Shown: positions 18,950-28,574 of the stretch, piece after piece
Numbering within the stretch: position 1 is the stretch's first letter
Layout: the number at the start of each line of letters is the position of its first letter
NCBI GenBank assembly: GCA_001460835.1
Contig: CYKH01001432.1
Coordinates: 12,001-58,038, forward strand
DNA from: Bodo saltans
Taxonomy: Eukaryota; Euglenozoa; Kinetoplastea; Eubodonida; Bodonidae
Direction of reading: 5' to 3'
Length of the DNA stretch: 46,038 nt
Position numbers and translations under genes: made by a program
The notes under the pieces: generated by a model
Seen by the model: only the letters and a program-made list of their open reading frames with translations
Database searches by the model: none
Told to the model about the DNA's origin: nothing

Positions 18950-20518
18950 ATGACACAATTCTTTTCGAAGATGCGTGATGTTGCACTCCTGTTGACCTTC
19001 GTGCCGTTCATAGCAGTTGTGATCGCACTCGATCGGCGATTGAGGCTACCGTGGGGGTGGCTTTTGGAACTGTCATTGCCGCGGACTATGGAAGACCTCC
19101 TCGCAAGGCCTGAGCAAATCCTTGATTGCATGAAGCGAGCTGGCTCCGCACCACCGAACGCTGTTTTTGTGTCGTTTAACGCTGGCGGTGGCTCTGAGAC
19201 TGAGCCTGGGAAAGACAAGAGCACTGTGAAGGGCATCATCAAGTTTCGCTTTGTGGATTCGGTCCAAGGGCAAAGCAACGGGACGAGCCTCGTGAGTCGG
19301 AGCGTGTTTATCAAAATTCCAACGGGGCGTGGGGTGTCAGCCTTCTTCCGCGCGATTGCCGCTACGTTTGTCCCTGTACAGAAAGAGATTGCATTTTATC
19401 AGCGTATCGTCCCAGCGCTGAAGCGCACAATTGTCGCATCTCCGTTGCCTCTAACCAGTAGCTCACAACAGCAGCTCGCAGTAGTAGTGAATGATGCAGG
19501 CGTGGAATCCTCCATGCCGCTGAACGTACCCCTTTGCTTGTACGCCGGCAGGAATCGTTGGCTGGATCGCACCCTGTTGATCTTCGAAGAAATTGACACA
19601 CGAGAGCTTGTGCCGATTCCTGACTGGAAAGGAGTCACCACCAACCAGCTATTTTCTCAGTTGCAAAACGCGTCTGTTCTGCACGCGCTTTCCTGGAACA
19701 TATGTAATGCTGTACCACTGACACCCAACAAACCATCCACATCATCGGCAACAGCATCAGTGTCGCCACTGGCAGAGGCCATCTCGTTCATTAAAGATCG
19801 AAACGGCATCAAGTGGTTAGTGGGCGTGATGGACCTTGTGCAGCATAAATTGACGCCAGCGGAGCGTAGCATTTGGAACGCGCTGATTCAAGTGTTTAGC
19901 ACTTCCTTGTACAAAGACGTACCGATGTGCTTGTCGCATGCGGATTGCCGTCCGGGAAATATGCTGTACCGCAAAGGCTCAGAGACCGCAGCAGCTCCAC
20001 TGAAAAGTAACTGTGTTGTGACGGACTGGGAAGCAGTCGCTGTGACGCCCTATCTATGGGATTGCGCATATGCCATGGTACTTGGACTGGATACAAAAAA
20101 GCGCCGAAGCGAACAGCGTGACATCGTCGCATCGTACCTAAAACTGCTGTCGGATCAGCAGCAATCTCAACCGGTTGCCGGAGGCACCGCGGTGCGTCAG
20201 ATCCCTTCGGTCGATGAAGCGATGAGCCTCTTGCCGTGGGTGTACCTCCTCGTGCAGTACTACGCTTGGATTTTAGATCAAATTGGGGGCGTCGGCGATG
20301 AGCAGGGCAACTCCTCGAATGACATGAAAGTGTGGCGTCAGCGTGTGCGAGAGATGCTTCGGTTGGATGTCTTTGGAGCAACGGAGAAGGACGAGGATGA
20401 CCATGGCACTGTTCTTCGACATGACGCTCCAGTAGTGGCTGCACTATTGAAAATGCCAGGAGTGACGGCGCAGCATTTTATCGAATACCAGCGCAAGGTG
20501 CTGAAAGAGCTCGAATAA
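18950..20518 (+). CDS. APH/choline-kinase-fold phosphotransferase with N-terminal membrane anchor
   Basis: This 522-residue protein has a hydrophobic helix at about residues 9-27 (ALLLTFVPFIAVVIAL). A kinase-like domain of the aminoglycoside phosphotransferase / CHK (ecdysteroid-kinase-like) clan follows. The catalytic loop reads SHADCRPGNMLY (His 330, Asp 332, Asn 336) and the metal-binding DWE is at 359-361; both spacing and residues fit an active enzyme. Upstream, IFIEE-type strands (LLIFEEIDTREL, about 205-216) fit the hinge region, and FIKIP (near 123) would hold the ATP-binding Lys. Family members phosphorylate small hydroxyl compounds or, less often, proteins. The substrate here is unknown, and the anchor suggests work at a membrane. 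The ATG at 18950 is preferred because it follows the acceptor AG. Confidence 0.75.
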   Translation: MTQFFSKMRDVALLLTFVPFIAVVIALDRRLRLPWGWLLELSLPRTMEDLLARPEQILDCMKRAGSAPPNAVFVSFNAGGGSETEPGKDKSTVKGIIKFRFVDSVQGQSNGTSLVSRSVFIKIPTGRGVSAFFRAIAATFVPVQKEIAFYQRIVPALKRTIVASPLPLTSSSQQQLAVVVNDAGVESSMPLNVPLCLYAGRNRWLDRTLLIFEEIDTRELVPIPDWKGVTTNQLFSQLQNASVLHALSWNICNAVPLTPNKPSTSSATASVSPLAEAISFIKDRNGIKWLVGVMDLVQHKLTPAERSIWNALIQVFSTSLYKDVPMCLSHADCRPGNMLYRKGSETAAAPLKSNCVVTDWEAVAVTPYLWDCAYAMVLGLDTKKRRSEQRDIVASYLKLLSDQQQSQPVAGGTAVRQIPSVDEAMSLLPWVYLLVQYYAWILDQIGGVGDEQGNSSNDMKVWRQRVREMLRLDVFGATEKDEDDHGTVLRHDAPVVAALLKMPGVTAQHFIEYQRKVLKELE

Positions 20519-20655
20519 TTCAGCTTCATTTTTGATGTGCCTCAAGCGGCAAAATGATCAAACTACTTTTTTTTCTTCTTCTCGCAGCGCGTGTCCCAAA
20601 CAAGTCGGCCAAAACATGAAAGGGATCCAATTTTCCCACAGCGGACATCTGCAAT

Positions 20656-20686
20656 TGGTTTCTGTTTTTATTTCGTTTTCGTAAAG
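20656..20686 (+). promoter_or_regulatory. Predicted trans-splice acceptor for peptide deformylase
   Basis: A T-rich tract at 20656-20680 is followed by AG at 20685-20686, 22 bases before the ATG at 20708. A short upstream frame beginning at ATG 20616 would be removed by splicing here. Confidence 0.4.
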
Positions 20687-20707
20687 AAAGGGGGAAAAAC
20701 AGTTCTA

Positions 20708-21541
20708 ATGATGAGAAAGTACGTGACGCTTTCCAGCAGCTCGTCGCCCGCATCAGTAGGATGCAGCAACAGCATTGCGATGGTCTGTGTCAGCCGTTGG
20801 AAGACTTCCTCCGCCGCCGCCAATGAAAAATTCAAGAAACGTATGGAGGAGAGGCTTCGCATTGAGTCTGAAGTCAAGAGCAAATGTGCGCAGTTTCCTC
20901 ATCGTATTCTCACGAGACCTGCGGCAGCGTTGGATGTAAAGGCCATTCGGCATCAAACATTTATGCATCATGTCGTCGCTCTGACGAAAATGGCGGCACA
21001 GGTAAATGCCATCAGTTTCTGTGGGCAGAAAGGCCACTGGGACGCTCGTGTTGTGATCATGAAGTCAAACCCAGACATGAAGGAGTTCGAGGTGTGGGTG
21101 AACCCTGAGGTTGCAGGATACGATGATCGAAACTCTGTGGCGCCAATGTACGGCATGTGGGAGAACTGTGCCAGCTGCGGGGCAGCAAGTGCGTGGGTCG
21201 TTCGGCCGCAGTCGATTCAAGTTCAGGGATATGACGAGTATGGGAATGAAAAGAAGGAAGTTCTGAATGGAATCCGTGCTCGTTTAATGATGCACGAACT
21301 TGACCATCTTCAAGGAAAGACGATCATTCAACAGGCACTTGGGCCTGATTTTGTGGTGTCCCAAAGTGCGCTGGCGCAAAAGGATTTATGGGCGGCTAAC
21401 TTTCCATCGGCAGAGGCACATATGACGGCACCGATGCAGTTCTTTGATTATGTGACGAATCAAACAATTGTGCCTCCAGGTTTTGAGTGGTACTTTCTTC
21501 ACATGATGCAGCAGCAATTCTCTGACTTACGAATCAAGTAG
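20708..21541 (+). CDS. PDF: Peptide deformylase, divergent mitochondrial type
   Basis: This 277-residue protein carries the metal-binding HELDH motif (residues 196-200), with Glu 197 as the catalytic acid. It also has a Cys at 154 in ENCAS, standing where bacterial enzymes have EGCLS. Motif 1 is reduced to KMAAQV instead of GxGLAAxQ. The sequence is therefore a divergent deformylase like the 'type 3' enzymes described in trypanosomes. The first 30 residues are Ser-, Arg- and Lys-containing without acidic residues, as in a mitochondrial presequence. The known reaction is removal of formyl from the N-terminal Met of organelle-made proteins. The three metal ligands (Cys 154, His 196, His 200) are all present, so activity is plausible despite the altered motifs 1 and 2. 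The ATG at 20708 follows the acceptor AG. Confidence 0.85.
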   Translation: MMRKYVTLSSSSSPASVGCSNSIAMVCVSRWKTSSAAANEKFKKRMEERLRIESEVKSKCAQFPHRILTRPAAALDVKAIRHQTFMHHVVALTKMAAQVNAISFCGQKGHWDARVVIMKSNPDMKEFEVWVNPEVAGYDDRNSVAPMYGMWENCASCGAASAWVVRPQSIQVQGYDEYGNEKKEVLNGIRARLMMHELDHLQGKTIIQQALGPDFVVSQSALAQKDLWAANFPSAEAHMTAPMQFFDYVTNQTIVPPGFEWYFLHMMQQQFSDLRIK

Positions 21542-21629
21542 CGATTTTTTTTTTTGCTTGCTGTGATTCCTTTTGATATGTCATGTGTTGTTTTCCTGAT
21601 GTCATTCTTTCTTGTTGTGGATCGTGCAG

Positions 21630-21665
21630 TTTTTGTTTTCTTGCCCAATTATTTTGCTTCTTGAG
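21630..21665 (+). promoter_or_regulatory. Predicted trans-splice acceptor for the OB-nuclease-helicase gene
   Basis: A pyrimidine tract at 21630-21662 is followed by AG at 21664-21665, 41 bases before the ATG at 21706. It argues against starts at the upstream GTG (21583). Confidence 0.4.
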
Positions 21666-21705
21666 AAAGGATTATCGCGAGCAGAGGGGAACCCCCTACG
21701 TTATT

Positions 21706-24700
21706 ATGTCCACCGAGCGCTCTATTTCTGTATGTGACATGTCAGAGCAGACGGTGCTGACACCGTGGAAGCTTCACGCCAGCTTCGTCCTTGGCAAACA
21801 CGACCTGAGTAACAAGACACCCTACGTGCAGTTTCTTCTGGGAGATGAAACTGGCACTCTTTCGTGTGTCGCGTTTGGTGCAGCTGCACACTCTATCGTC
21901 GCTCACCACAACAACCAAGCTGATGCCAGCGCGCGGTCAACACCTTGCACCTTCCGTGTACTACAACCCAGCAGGCAAGTCACGGTGAAGGATCGTGATA
22001 CCAAGTTTGCGATTTACGTTCCCGCGTCACTGCCTTCTCAACGATTATCGAATTTGCAATTGCAAATCGGAAATTTTGCAAAGGTTGGCATCGATGTTGT
22101 GATACATTTCTCGCGGACGACAAGAGTCAACAACGATGTAGCCATTCAGCAACTTGAGCGTGGCGTTCAGGAGCTCCGCGTCCAGCAGCTGGAAGGATCT
22201 CTTCGCCCCCGTTTTGACCCTTTGTCCGTTTCCAACATTTCTGATACGTCAGCAGGCCGCCCATGGGAAGTGATTGCACAGTTTGTGCATCGTGGTGACA
22301 ACTTCGCCGGCCCTAAAGTTCCCTACGTTCAATTCCTCCTCGAGGACTCCACCGCAACCATCTCGTGTGTTGCGTATGGGCAACCGGCAAAGTCGATTTT
22401 CGACATGTTCCTCGGCGTTGTTTCTTCACAAGGTGGGGCCTCGCGGCCGCTGCCGCAGTGCTCTCTGCGTATCGCAAATCCAAAGCAAGTCATTGTGAAG
22501 CAACGAAATCCGCGGTTTGCGATGACTCCACTCAATCCCCACAGCAACATGTCGGCCTATGAGCTTCAGATCAAGGACACTGCTAAGGTGGGAGAGGACG
22601 TACTGATCGAACTGACCCGTGGTAGCCGCGATGCGGTCATGGGAGACCTTGAGCGGGGTGTTGCGGGGCTGCAAGTGAGGAGCAGCAGCCAGGACAAACC
22701 AGCACCAACCGCTCAACCGACCGCCCATCAACCAGCTCCTCCAGCGCAAGCCGCCACGGTGGCATTGCCAGCACGCAGCTCCCATAGTGACCCGCAGCAT
22801 GCCGTAGGAACTCCTCATGAAGTTCCCCAAACTACGGATGCCGCATCAAACGTCGTTGGGGGTCGGTGGGAGTACATTTTCAAACCCAGCTGCTTTGGGG
22901 GGCACCACATGTTCAAGTGCTCCATTCGCCTTCGCCGCGAAAATCTCCGCTGGGTGCCGAGCGGAGGCCACTCCTCCACACGTATTTCCGATGCTGCCCC
23001 AGAACCGTCGTTGTCCCACTCGAAACTCATTACTGGGCGAGGTGACGTGTTCGAGGCAAAAGTCCTCGAGCAGCTGCATGCCGTTGGTCAAGCAGTCGAC
23101 TATGTAGGCGGCATCGACAAGCAAGTGCTTAAGGACAAGTCCGAAACGGAACTTATTGGTTTCCTTCGCGACAGCTTAAAAGCATGCTCTGATCGCTTGC
23201 AACGCCAACCGCCATTGTCGTCAGTGGTTCTCGCGCAGGTATGTCTTCCCGTGCCACCTGCCCTTCAAGCTCATTTCAACGCCATTCTTGTGTCAGGCTG
23301 CGGCGCCAACCTAGTGACGTTAATATTCCCTCGGTGCTTCCCGGACTTCATAGTCGTCACCCGCAATGCCAATGGTGTTCTCACCCTACGCGTGGCCGAC
23401 TGCAAGTCGTCCGCCAAGCGCAAGAAGTGCCACGAACTTCAGATTTCGTTTTACGTGGCGTGCCTTCAGGAGTGGTTTAAGGATGACCCGATGGTCAATA
23501 TCGATGCAGTTATCGGTGAAGTATGGCTGCCTCCTACTGTTCACAATGAGCCTTACCATGCAGACTCGTTTGCGCTCGGCAACCCATTGCTTGCGGGGTT
23601 AGATGAATTCTTTTCGTCTGATCTGGTGAGAGCGCTCAAGCAGCTACCGACACAACAAGGCACGGGCGAGAGTTCCGCGCTGACTGGTATCGAAGATGCG
23701 TGGCTTGCGAAGCGCACTACGTGCGAGGGCTGCTCGTTTTTGAGCAACTGCAAGAACAATTATTCGACTCGCCACATCCTTGGCGCACACGCTGCTGCTG
23801 CTGTCACAGGTGACACCGCGGCACATCATCTGCAGAACCGACTTTGGGAGGCGTGGCCGCAGCATTGCCGCAGCTATGACGTCGCTCAGCGTGAACATGA
23901 CACAACTCACGTCCTCCAAGGCACCCCTCGCATGAAGCTGGAAAAAGAGCACGCCAACGCCGTCGATTTCGTTTATCTTCGTAAAGGAGACGTCACGACG
24001 AGGAAGAAGATCTTCGTGTTTCTTTCTCGAGGGAATCCAAGCACCGCTCCAAGCAACCATGACAACGAATTGCTGAACTCTCACGTCGACGACGACGTCG
24101 TATCGTTCACGTTCGAGGAGAGTCGAGGTGCTCTTTTGCACACGAATACGACGCAGCTGCTCGATCGGCTCTTTGTTGACAACGTGCTGAGCGCATCTGT
24201 TGATTTGGTGTGCTGGAGTGAAGATCAACGGCGCCTCTTGCGGCGTGTGGTGGTCGAGGGTGCACGAGCACACCCGAACCGATCCGACTGCCTTCGACTT
24301 GCCGCAGCGATTTTCGAAGACTTTTCTTTGCTGCACAACCATGGCACATTCAACCCTCGTGCACTGGAGTCCGCCAGCATCTGCGCGGTCATCAAGGAAT
24401 CCTTTGAAGCTCTCTTAGATTTGTCAGAGCCGCTTCCACTTCGTTTTGGTGACGCAGTAGGGATCAAGATTGGGAGCGATGGGCCTGTTGCCACCCCTTC
24501 GTCGTATTCCATCGACGATCTTTTTGCGTCGCACTTTTCCTCATCGCCTCGACAAGACGCAACCACTCCTTCTCCGTCCCCGATTCAGATTCTTCAGTGC
24601 CTAGGAGCGCAGTGGAACCACTTTTTGCAGATCATCGCTGACTCTCAGTTTGTTCTTGAGCCGCCTCCTCAGTTTACAAGCGATGGAGTTCCCTCCACCC

Positions 24701-26868
24701 TTGGTGAATTGGTTCGGCAAAATGTTGTACCTCGCAATGCACTTGGTCGTTTTCTGACTCGCGTCACGAAATTTAGTGCCTTTGGAAGCCTGGAGGAATG
24801 CCTTCAGTCCTTCCGGCAACCTGTGCTACTGTCAAGCGCCATCGGAGATGACATTGAGCGGATGACCCCCTCCCAGGAAAAAATAGCTTCCGGGGAACAG
24901 ACGGCCCCAACATTTGTTCGGCGCCTGACGTGGTCAGAAAGAGACCAGTCTCGACTCTCTGTGGCGGCGGGATCAGGACTTCTCGGGTCGTACCGCTACT
25001 TTGTGAGTATCGATGACGTTACTGGCGTTGAGCAAATATGGGATTCCTATGGTTCCTATTTTGGTAGCGGCCGCTGCGATGTCGTGTGCACTTTACCGTC
25101 CGAGGACGCAGCAGCTCCTGGCACAATTGTTGGCATTCATCCAGCGTCGAACAAAGCGTCGAGGCAGCCGCTCCTGCTGACCAATCGGTTTTTGGATTAC
25201 AACACTGGCAAAGTGCTTGCAGCACTCGACGCGGAGAGTGAGAATGAACCGTCCGCAATCTTGGCGATGCTGCTGAATGATAGAAGTTCACATGCTCCAG
25301 AACGACCTGACGTCGACGATGTTGTTGACAAGTGGGTGACAAGCCGCGGACAACAGCGAACGCCATCGGCAGACCAACTTCCAGTCTTGAAGCATTTGAT
25401 GAAGGCGCCCCTCACTTTACTGTGGGGCCCTCCTGGGACTGGGAAAACGACGACTATCTCGCACCTGCTGAAGTGCGTGGGTGAGTTGGGACTTCCCGAA
25501 TTTGCAGGAACTGAGCGTAAGCCTCGCATTCTCATTACCGCCACGACGAAAGACGCTCTGCACGCCATCATGCTGTCACTGTGGAAGCTTTTTGGTGGTG
25601 CCACAACAACAGCGGCGAACAAGGAGGATGACGTCGCGACGAACCTATACGAAGCGCCCGCCTCTTCGGTGCTTGGTGCACACCTGTCATCTGTGGTGTA
25701 TCTTGATGGAGATGACCTCAAGTCGTCGGCAGCAGGAAACAAGACCCATAGAGCTCTGACGGCAGAGGGAGTTGTCGTGCTGACCACCCCGTGGCAGGCA
25801 CACAAGCTATTGACCGATAAAAAGCATTGCAACAAGTTCAAGCCGTTTGACGTGCTCATCATTGACGAGGCGTCGCAAATGCCCGTGGCACATTCACTTG
25901 TCGTGAGTCGCTTGCTACGGGGAGCGACTTCGTCGACGGAGTTTCCTCGAGTGCTGTGTGCGGGCGACTTGCTGCAACTACCTCCGATTCTCCCTGAAAA
26001 CATCAGCGCGAGCATTGCGCAACTTACAAAGGAGCTGCTCGGGAGGGGAGCTGCTACCGCAGCACCGCAGTCCCCGCTACTGGCACTGCTAGCGTCATGC
26101 TCTGGGTCTATCCTTCAAGCACTCATGCGGAAGTGTGATGGGACTAGACTGGTGGATGCGAGTGACTTCATCGAACGCCGTGGTGCGGGGCAAGGGCTCC
26201 CATGGGAGAACTTGATCCAACTGAAGACATCACGGCGCTCTGTTCCATCCATCGTCGCGTTCGTCGCCGAGATCTATCCTGCGGGATTGCTCCATGGTGG
26301 CCCGTCACTCGACGTCGGGCGTGCCTTTTTACAGTCGCCGAAGCTTCTACAGCCTCAACATCAACAGCGTGCAAGTCCCCACCACACCTTGTCCCTCCAT
26401 GAAACGCTCAACGAGACCAACACAGTTGTGGAGCTTATCTATGGGCTTCTCCACCGCTTGGAAAGGGATACCACGGTCCACATTGTCACACCCCACCGCC
26501 GGCAGCGACAGTCCATTCAACTAGCACTGGAGCGTACGGTTGGTGGTTTGACGGCCACATCAAAGGGTGGCGCTGGAACGTTGACGATCGCGGTGTCGAC
26601 CACGGAGAAGAGCCAAGGCTTAGAGGCCGACATTGTCGTGCTTGCAATGGCCGATGGTATTTCGTATGACTCGCCGTTTCCCTTCAACTTGTTCCGTTTG
26701 AACGTTGCCGTCTCGCGCGCAAAGCATCAAGTCGTTTTGCTGGTGAAGTCGAAGACCAAGATCCTTGAGGCACTGGACAACGTTGCGGAGCTGACGACGG
26801 CCCCGAAAGCGAGCGTGGCGGGAACCAAACTGCTGAAGCGCCTCGTCGAAAGCAGTGTAGCATGGTAG
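21706..26868 (+). CDS. OB-fold / PD-(D/E)XK nuclease / SF1 helicase fusion protein (Dna2-like)
   Basis: A single 1720-residue protein joins three activities. Residues about 17-165 and 184-330 are two copies of an RPA-like OB module (PYVQFLLGDETGTLSC and PYVQFLLEDSTATISC), each ending in an LERGV motif. A RecB/Dna2-like nuclease follows at about 440-690: Asp 547, Asp 565 and Lys 567 (VADCKSS), Gln 579 and Tyr 583, then Cys 673, 676 and 682, which resemble part of an Fe-S cluster. About 500 unassigned residues lead to an SF1 helicase: Walker A GPPGTGKT 1241-1248, DEAS 1387-1390, AGDLLQLPP, EKSQGLEAD near 1635 and AVSRAK near 1670. Known Dna2 and TM0106-type proteins combine nuclease and helicase in replication or repair. 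The duplicated OB module at the N terminus is the odd part. The ATG at 21706 follows the acceptor AG. Confidence 0.85.
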   Translation: MSTERSISVCDMSEQTVLTPWKLHASFVLGKHDLSNKTPYVQFLLGDETGTLSCVAFGAAAHSIVAHHNNQADASARSTPCTFRVLQPSRQVTVKDRDTKFAIYVPASLPSQRLSNLQLQIGNFAKVGIDVVIHFSRTTRVNNDVAIQQLERGVQELRVQQLEGSLRPRFDPLSVSNISDTSAGRPWEVIAQFVHRGDNFAGPKVPYVQFLLEDSTATISCVAYGQPAKSIFDMFLGVVSSQGGASRPLPQCSLRIANPKQVIVKQRNPRFAMTPLNPHSNMSAYELQIKDTAKVGEDVLIELTRGSRDAVMGDLERGVAGLQVRSSSQDKPAPTAQPTAHQPAPPAQAATVALPARSSHSDPQHAVGTPHEVPQTTDAASNVVGGRWEYIFKPSCFGGHHMFKCSIRLRRENLRWVPSGGHSSTRISDAAPEPSLSHSKLITGRGDVFEAKVLEQLHAVGQAVDYVGGIDKQVLKDKSETELIGFLRDSLKACSDRLQRQPPLSSVVLAQVCLPVPPALQAHFNAILVSGCGANLVTLIFPRCFPDFIVVTRNANGVLTLRVADCKSSAKRKKCHELQISFYVACLQEWFKDDPMVNIDAVIGEVWLPPTVHNEPYHADSFALGNPLLAGLDEFFSSDLVRALKQLPTQQGTGESSALTGIEDAWLAKRTTCEGCSFLSNCKNNYSTRHILGAHAAAAVTGDTAAHHLQNRLWEAWPQHCRSYDVAQREHDTTHVLQGTPRMKLEKEHANAVDFVYLRKGDVTTRKKIFVFLSRGNPSTAPSNHDNELLNSHVDDDVVSFTFEESRGALLHTNTTQLLDRLFVDNVLSASVDLVCWSEDQRRLLRRVVVEGARAHPNRSDCLRLAAAIFEDFSLLHNHGTFNPRALESASICAVIKESFEALLDLSEPLPLRFGDAVGIKIGSDGPVATPSSYSIDDLFASHFSSSPRQDATTPSPSPIQILQCLGAQWNHFLQIIADSQFVLEPPPQFTSDGVPSTLGELVRQNVVPRNALGRFLTRVTKFSAFGSLEECLQSFRQPVLLSSAIGDDIERMTPSQEKIASGEQTAPTFVRRLTWSERDQSRLSVAAGSGLLGSYRYFVSIDDVTGVEQIWDSYGSYFGSGRCDVVCTLPSEDAAAPGTIVGIHPASNKASRQPLLLTNRFLDYNTGKVLAALDAESENEPSAILAMLLNDRSSHAPERPDVDDVVDKWVTSRGQQRTPSADQLPVLKHLMKAPLTLLWGPPGTGKTTTISHLLKCVGELGLPEFAGTERKPRILITATTKDALHAIMLSLWKLFGGATTTAANKEDDVATNLYEAPASSVLGAHLSSVVYLDGDDLKSSAAGNKTHRALTAEGVVVLTTPWQAHKLLTDKKHCNKFKPFDVLIIDEASQMPVAHSLVVSRLLRGATSSTEFPRVLCAGDLLQLPPILPENISASIAQLTKELLGRGAATAAPQSPLLALLASCSGSILQALMRKCDGTRLVDASDFIERRGAGQGLPWENLIQLKTSRRSVPSIVAFVAEIYPAGLLHGGPSLDVGRAFLQSPKLLQPQHQQRASPHHTLSLHETLNETNTVVELIYGLLHRLERDTTVHIVTPHRRQRQSIQLALERTVGGLTATSKGGAGTLTIAVSTTEKSQGLEADIVVLAMADGISYDSPFPFNLFRLNVAVSRAKHQVVLLVKSKTKILEALDNVAELTTAPKASVAGTKLLKRLVESSVAW

Positions 26869-27072
26869 CTTTGATCTTTAGAAAAAAGGAAAAAAAAAGG
26901 ATTATCGCACGGATACTGATTTTGTTTGGGTGTTCGAGACCCACTTGCTTTTGGAACGTGCTGAGAGACATTTTGATGATGGCCGTTCCCGGGTCTCAAC
27001 GCTTCGTTTCGTTCCTGAAGAAATAGCCAACACACTGTCGCTACGTCTAAATCACAAAAATTATTGCATTAG

Positions 27073-27107
27073 TCCACTTACATTATCTTTTTGCGTTATT
27101 GTGTCAG
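27073..27107 (+). promoter_or_regulatory. Predicted trans-splice acceptor for FPGS
   Basis: A T-rich tract at 27073-27105 ends in AG at 27106-27107, 31 bases before the ATG at 27138. Confidence 0.4.
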
Positions 27108-27137
27108 ATCTCAACGAAAGGAAAAAAAGAGTCAAGG

Positions 27138-28574
27138 ATGGCAATGAAACGAGGGTACAGTGAAATGCTCGAGGTAGTGAACCGCGTCACCGCGTCACGA
27201 CCTCAGCGTGCGCTTGACAACCTTGAAATCACTGGTCGCCTTGTACAACGCCTTGGACTAGATGACGTGTTTTCCCGGTTGAAATTTGTTCACATTGCTG
27301 GCACCAAAGGAAAGGGAACCTGCGCGGCGTACACCAGCTCGTTGCTGATGAGCCACGGTTTGCGCGTTGGACTGTTTACTTCCCCACATCTGGTCGACAT
27401 TCGCGAGCGTATTATCATCGACGGCAAAATGCTTTCTCGTGAGCTTTTCGCCAAATATTTCTTTGACGTGTACGAAGCACAACAAAACTTGATGAATTCA
27501 GACAGTGAGTTGGATCGTGAAACGGCAAGCCGAGCGAATTTTTTCCGCTTGATGTTCCTCATGTCCCTTCATGCGTTTGCCTCTGAGGGCGTCGAGGTTG
27601 GTGTGATGGAGGTGGGCATTGGTGGCAGGATCGACGCGACCAACGTAATCCCCTCGACCGTGTGCGGCATCACGTCACTTGGGATGGACCACATGGAGAT
27701 TCTTGGCAATACAGTTGAGGAAATTGCATTCGAGAAGGCGGGTATCATGAAGAAAGGTGTGCCGTGCTTTTCTGGGCCGCAGCTCGAGCACCCCTCCACC
27801 CGACGTGTGCTGCAGGAACATTCTCTCAAGGTAGAGTGTCCGCTTGTATTTGTAGACCCGGGTGTCATCCCAATTCGGCAGTGGCCGCAGCTGTCCATTG
27901 GTGGGGAGCATGCAGTCAACAACAGTAAAATTGCGTTTCTCTTAGCACGTTCTGCCGCCGAAATTTCACCAATGATGCCCATGACGGAGGGTGAACGGAT
28001 TGCGCTCACCACCACTGTGTTTCCTGGCCGCTCTCAGATTATTCCAGCAACTGCGGTCCCTGGGGGGAAGATCACGTTATTTCTCGATGGTGCGCATACA
28101 CCAGAGAGCTTGCACGTGGCCACTCAATGGTTTCTTGACGAAGCGAAACGGAGGAAGGGTGGAAACGCTCGTAACGTCATTCTTTTCTACTCCACTCGTG
28201 AAGCGTCATTGTTGTTTCGATCGATGCTCCCCGCAATTTCAAAAGGTCGAGGAGATGGCCAAGTGTTTGTCAAGTGCATTCTGGCCTCGATCCGCTTTCC
28301 CAGGACACCGGTGAATGGTGTGCAAGAAGATCACAAAGCACACTTACTGCCGTACGTGGAGGCGTGGAGGAAGTTGTACCCAGAGACGCCGTGCTTGCCG
28401 TGCGCCGCGCCCTTTGAGAAATGGGAGGACTTGCAGGAATTGGTGTGCGGGTCAACAGGAGAGCTGGAGGACGAGACGGCGCCTGTGAATGTGTTTATCA
28501 CGGGATCCTTTTTCCTCGTGGGTGAAATGTTGGAGTTGCTCCACAAGGCTTCAGGTGGCGCTCCCAACGAGTAG
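27138..28574 (+). CDS. FPGS: Folylpolyglutamate synthase / dihydrofolate synthase
   Basis: This 478-residue Mur-ligase-fold enzyme has its P-loop at residues 52-61 (HIAGTKGKGT). It shows the family's TSPHLVDIRERI strand, the EVGIGGRIDATN motif, the GMDHMEILGNT motif with the carbamylated-Lys region following (FEKAGIMK), and the C-terminal FLDGAHTPES motif. The reaction adds glutamates to folates (or glutamate to dihydropteroate) using ATP, retaining folate cofactors in cells. Length and motif order match eukaryotic FPGS. All motifs are intact. A second ATG two codons downstream is equally possible; the first after the splice acceptor is used. Whether it also has dihydrofolate synthase activity cannot be decided here. 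Confidence 0.93.
   Translation: MAMKRGYSEMLEVVNRVTASRPQRALDNLEITGRLVQRLGLDDVFSRLKFVHIAGTKGKGTCAAYTSSLLMSHGLRVGLFTSPHLVDIRERIIIDGKMLSRELFAKYFFDVYEAQQNLMNSDSELDRETASRANFFRLMFLMSLHAFASEGVEVGVMEVGIGGRIDATNVIPSTVCGITSLGMDHMEILGNTVEEIAFEKAGIMKKGVPCFSGPQLEHPSTRRVLQEHSLKVECPLVFVDPGVIPIRQWPQLSIGGEHAVNNSKIAFLLARSAAEISPMMPMTEGERIALTTTVFPGRSQIIPATAVPGGKITLFLDGAHTPESLHVATQWFLDEAKRRKGGNARNVILFYSTREASLLFRSMLPAISKGRGDGQVFVKCILASIRFPRTPVNGVQEDHKAHLLPYVEAWRKLYPETPCLPCAAPFEKWEDLQELVCGSTGELEDETAPVNVFITGSFFLVGEMLELLHKASGGAPNE

Noticed and set aside
25197-26015. 272-codon open frame on the - strand inside the helicase gene
   Set aside because: It lies fully inside a confident + strand coding region, has Ser/Ala/Arg-rich mirror composition, no domain and no spacer features; it is a shadow of the helicase frame.
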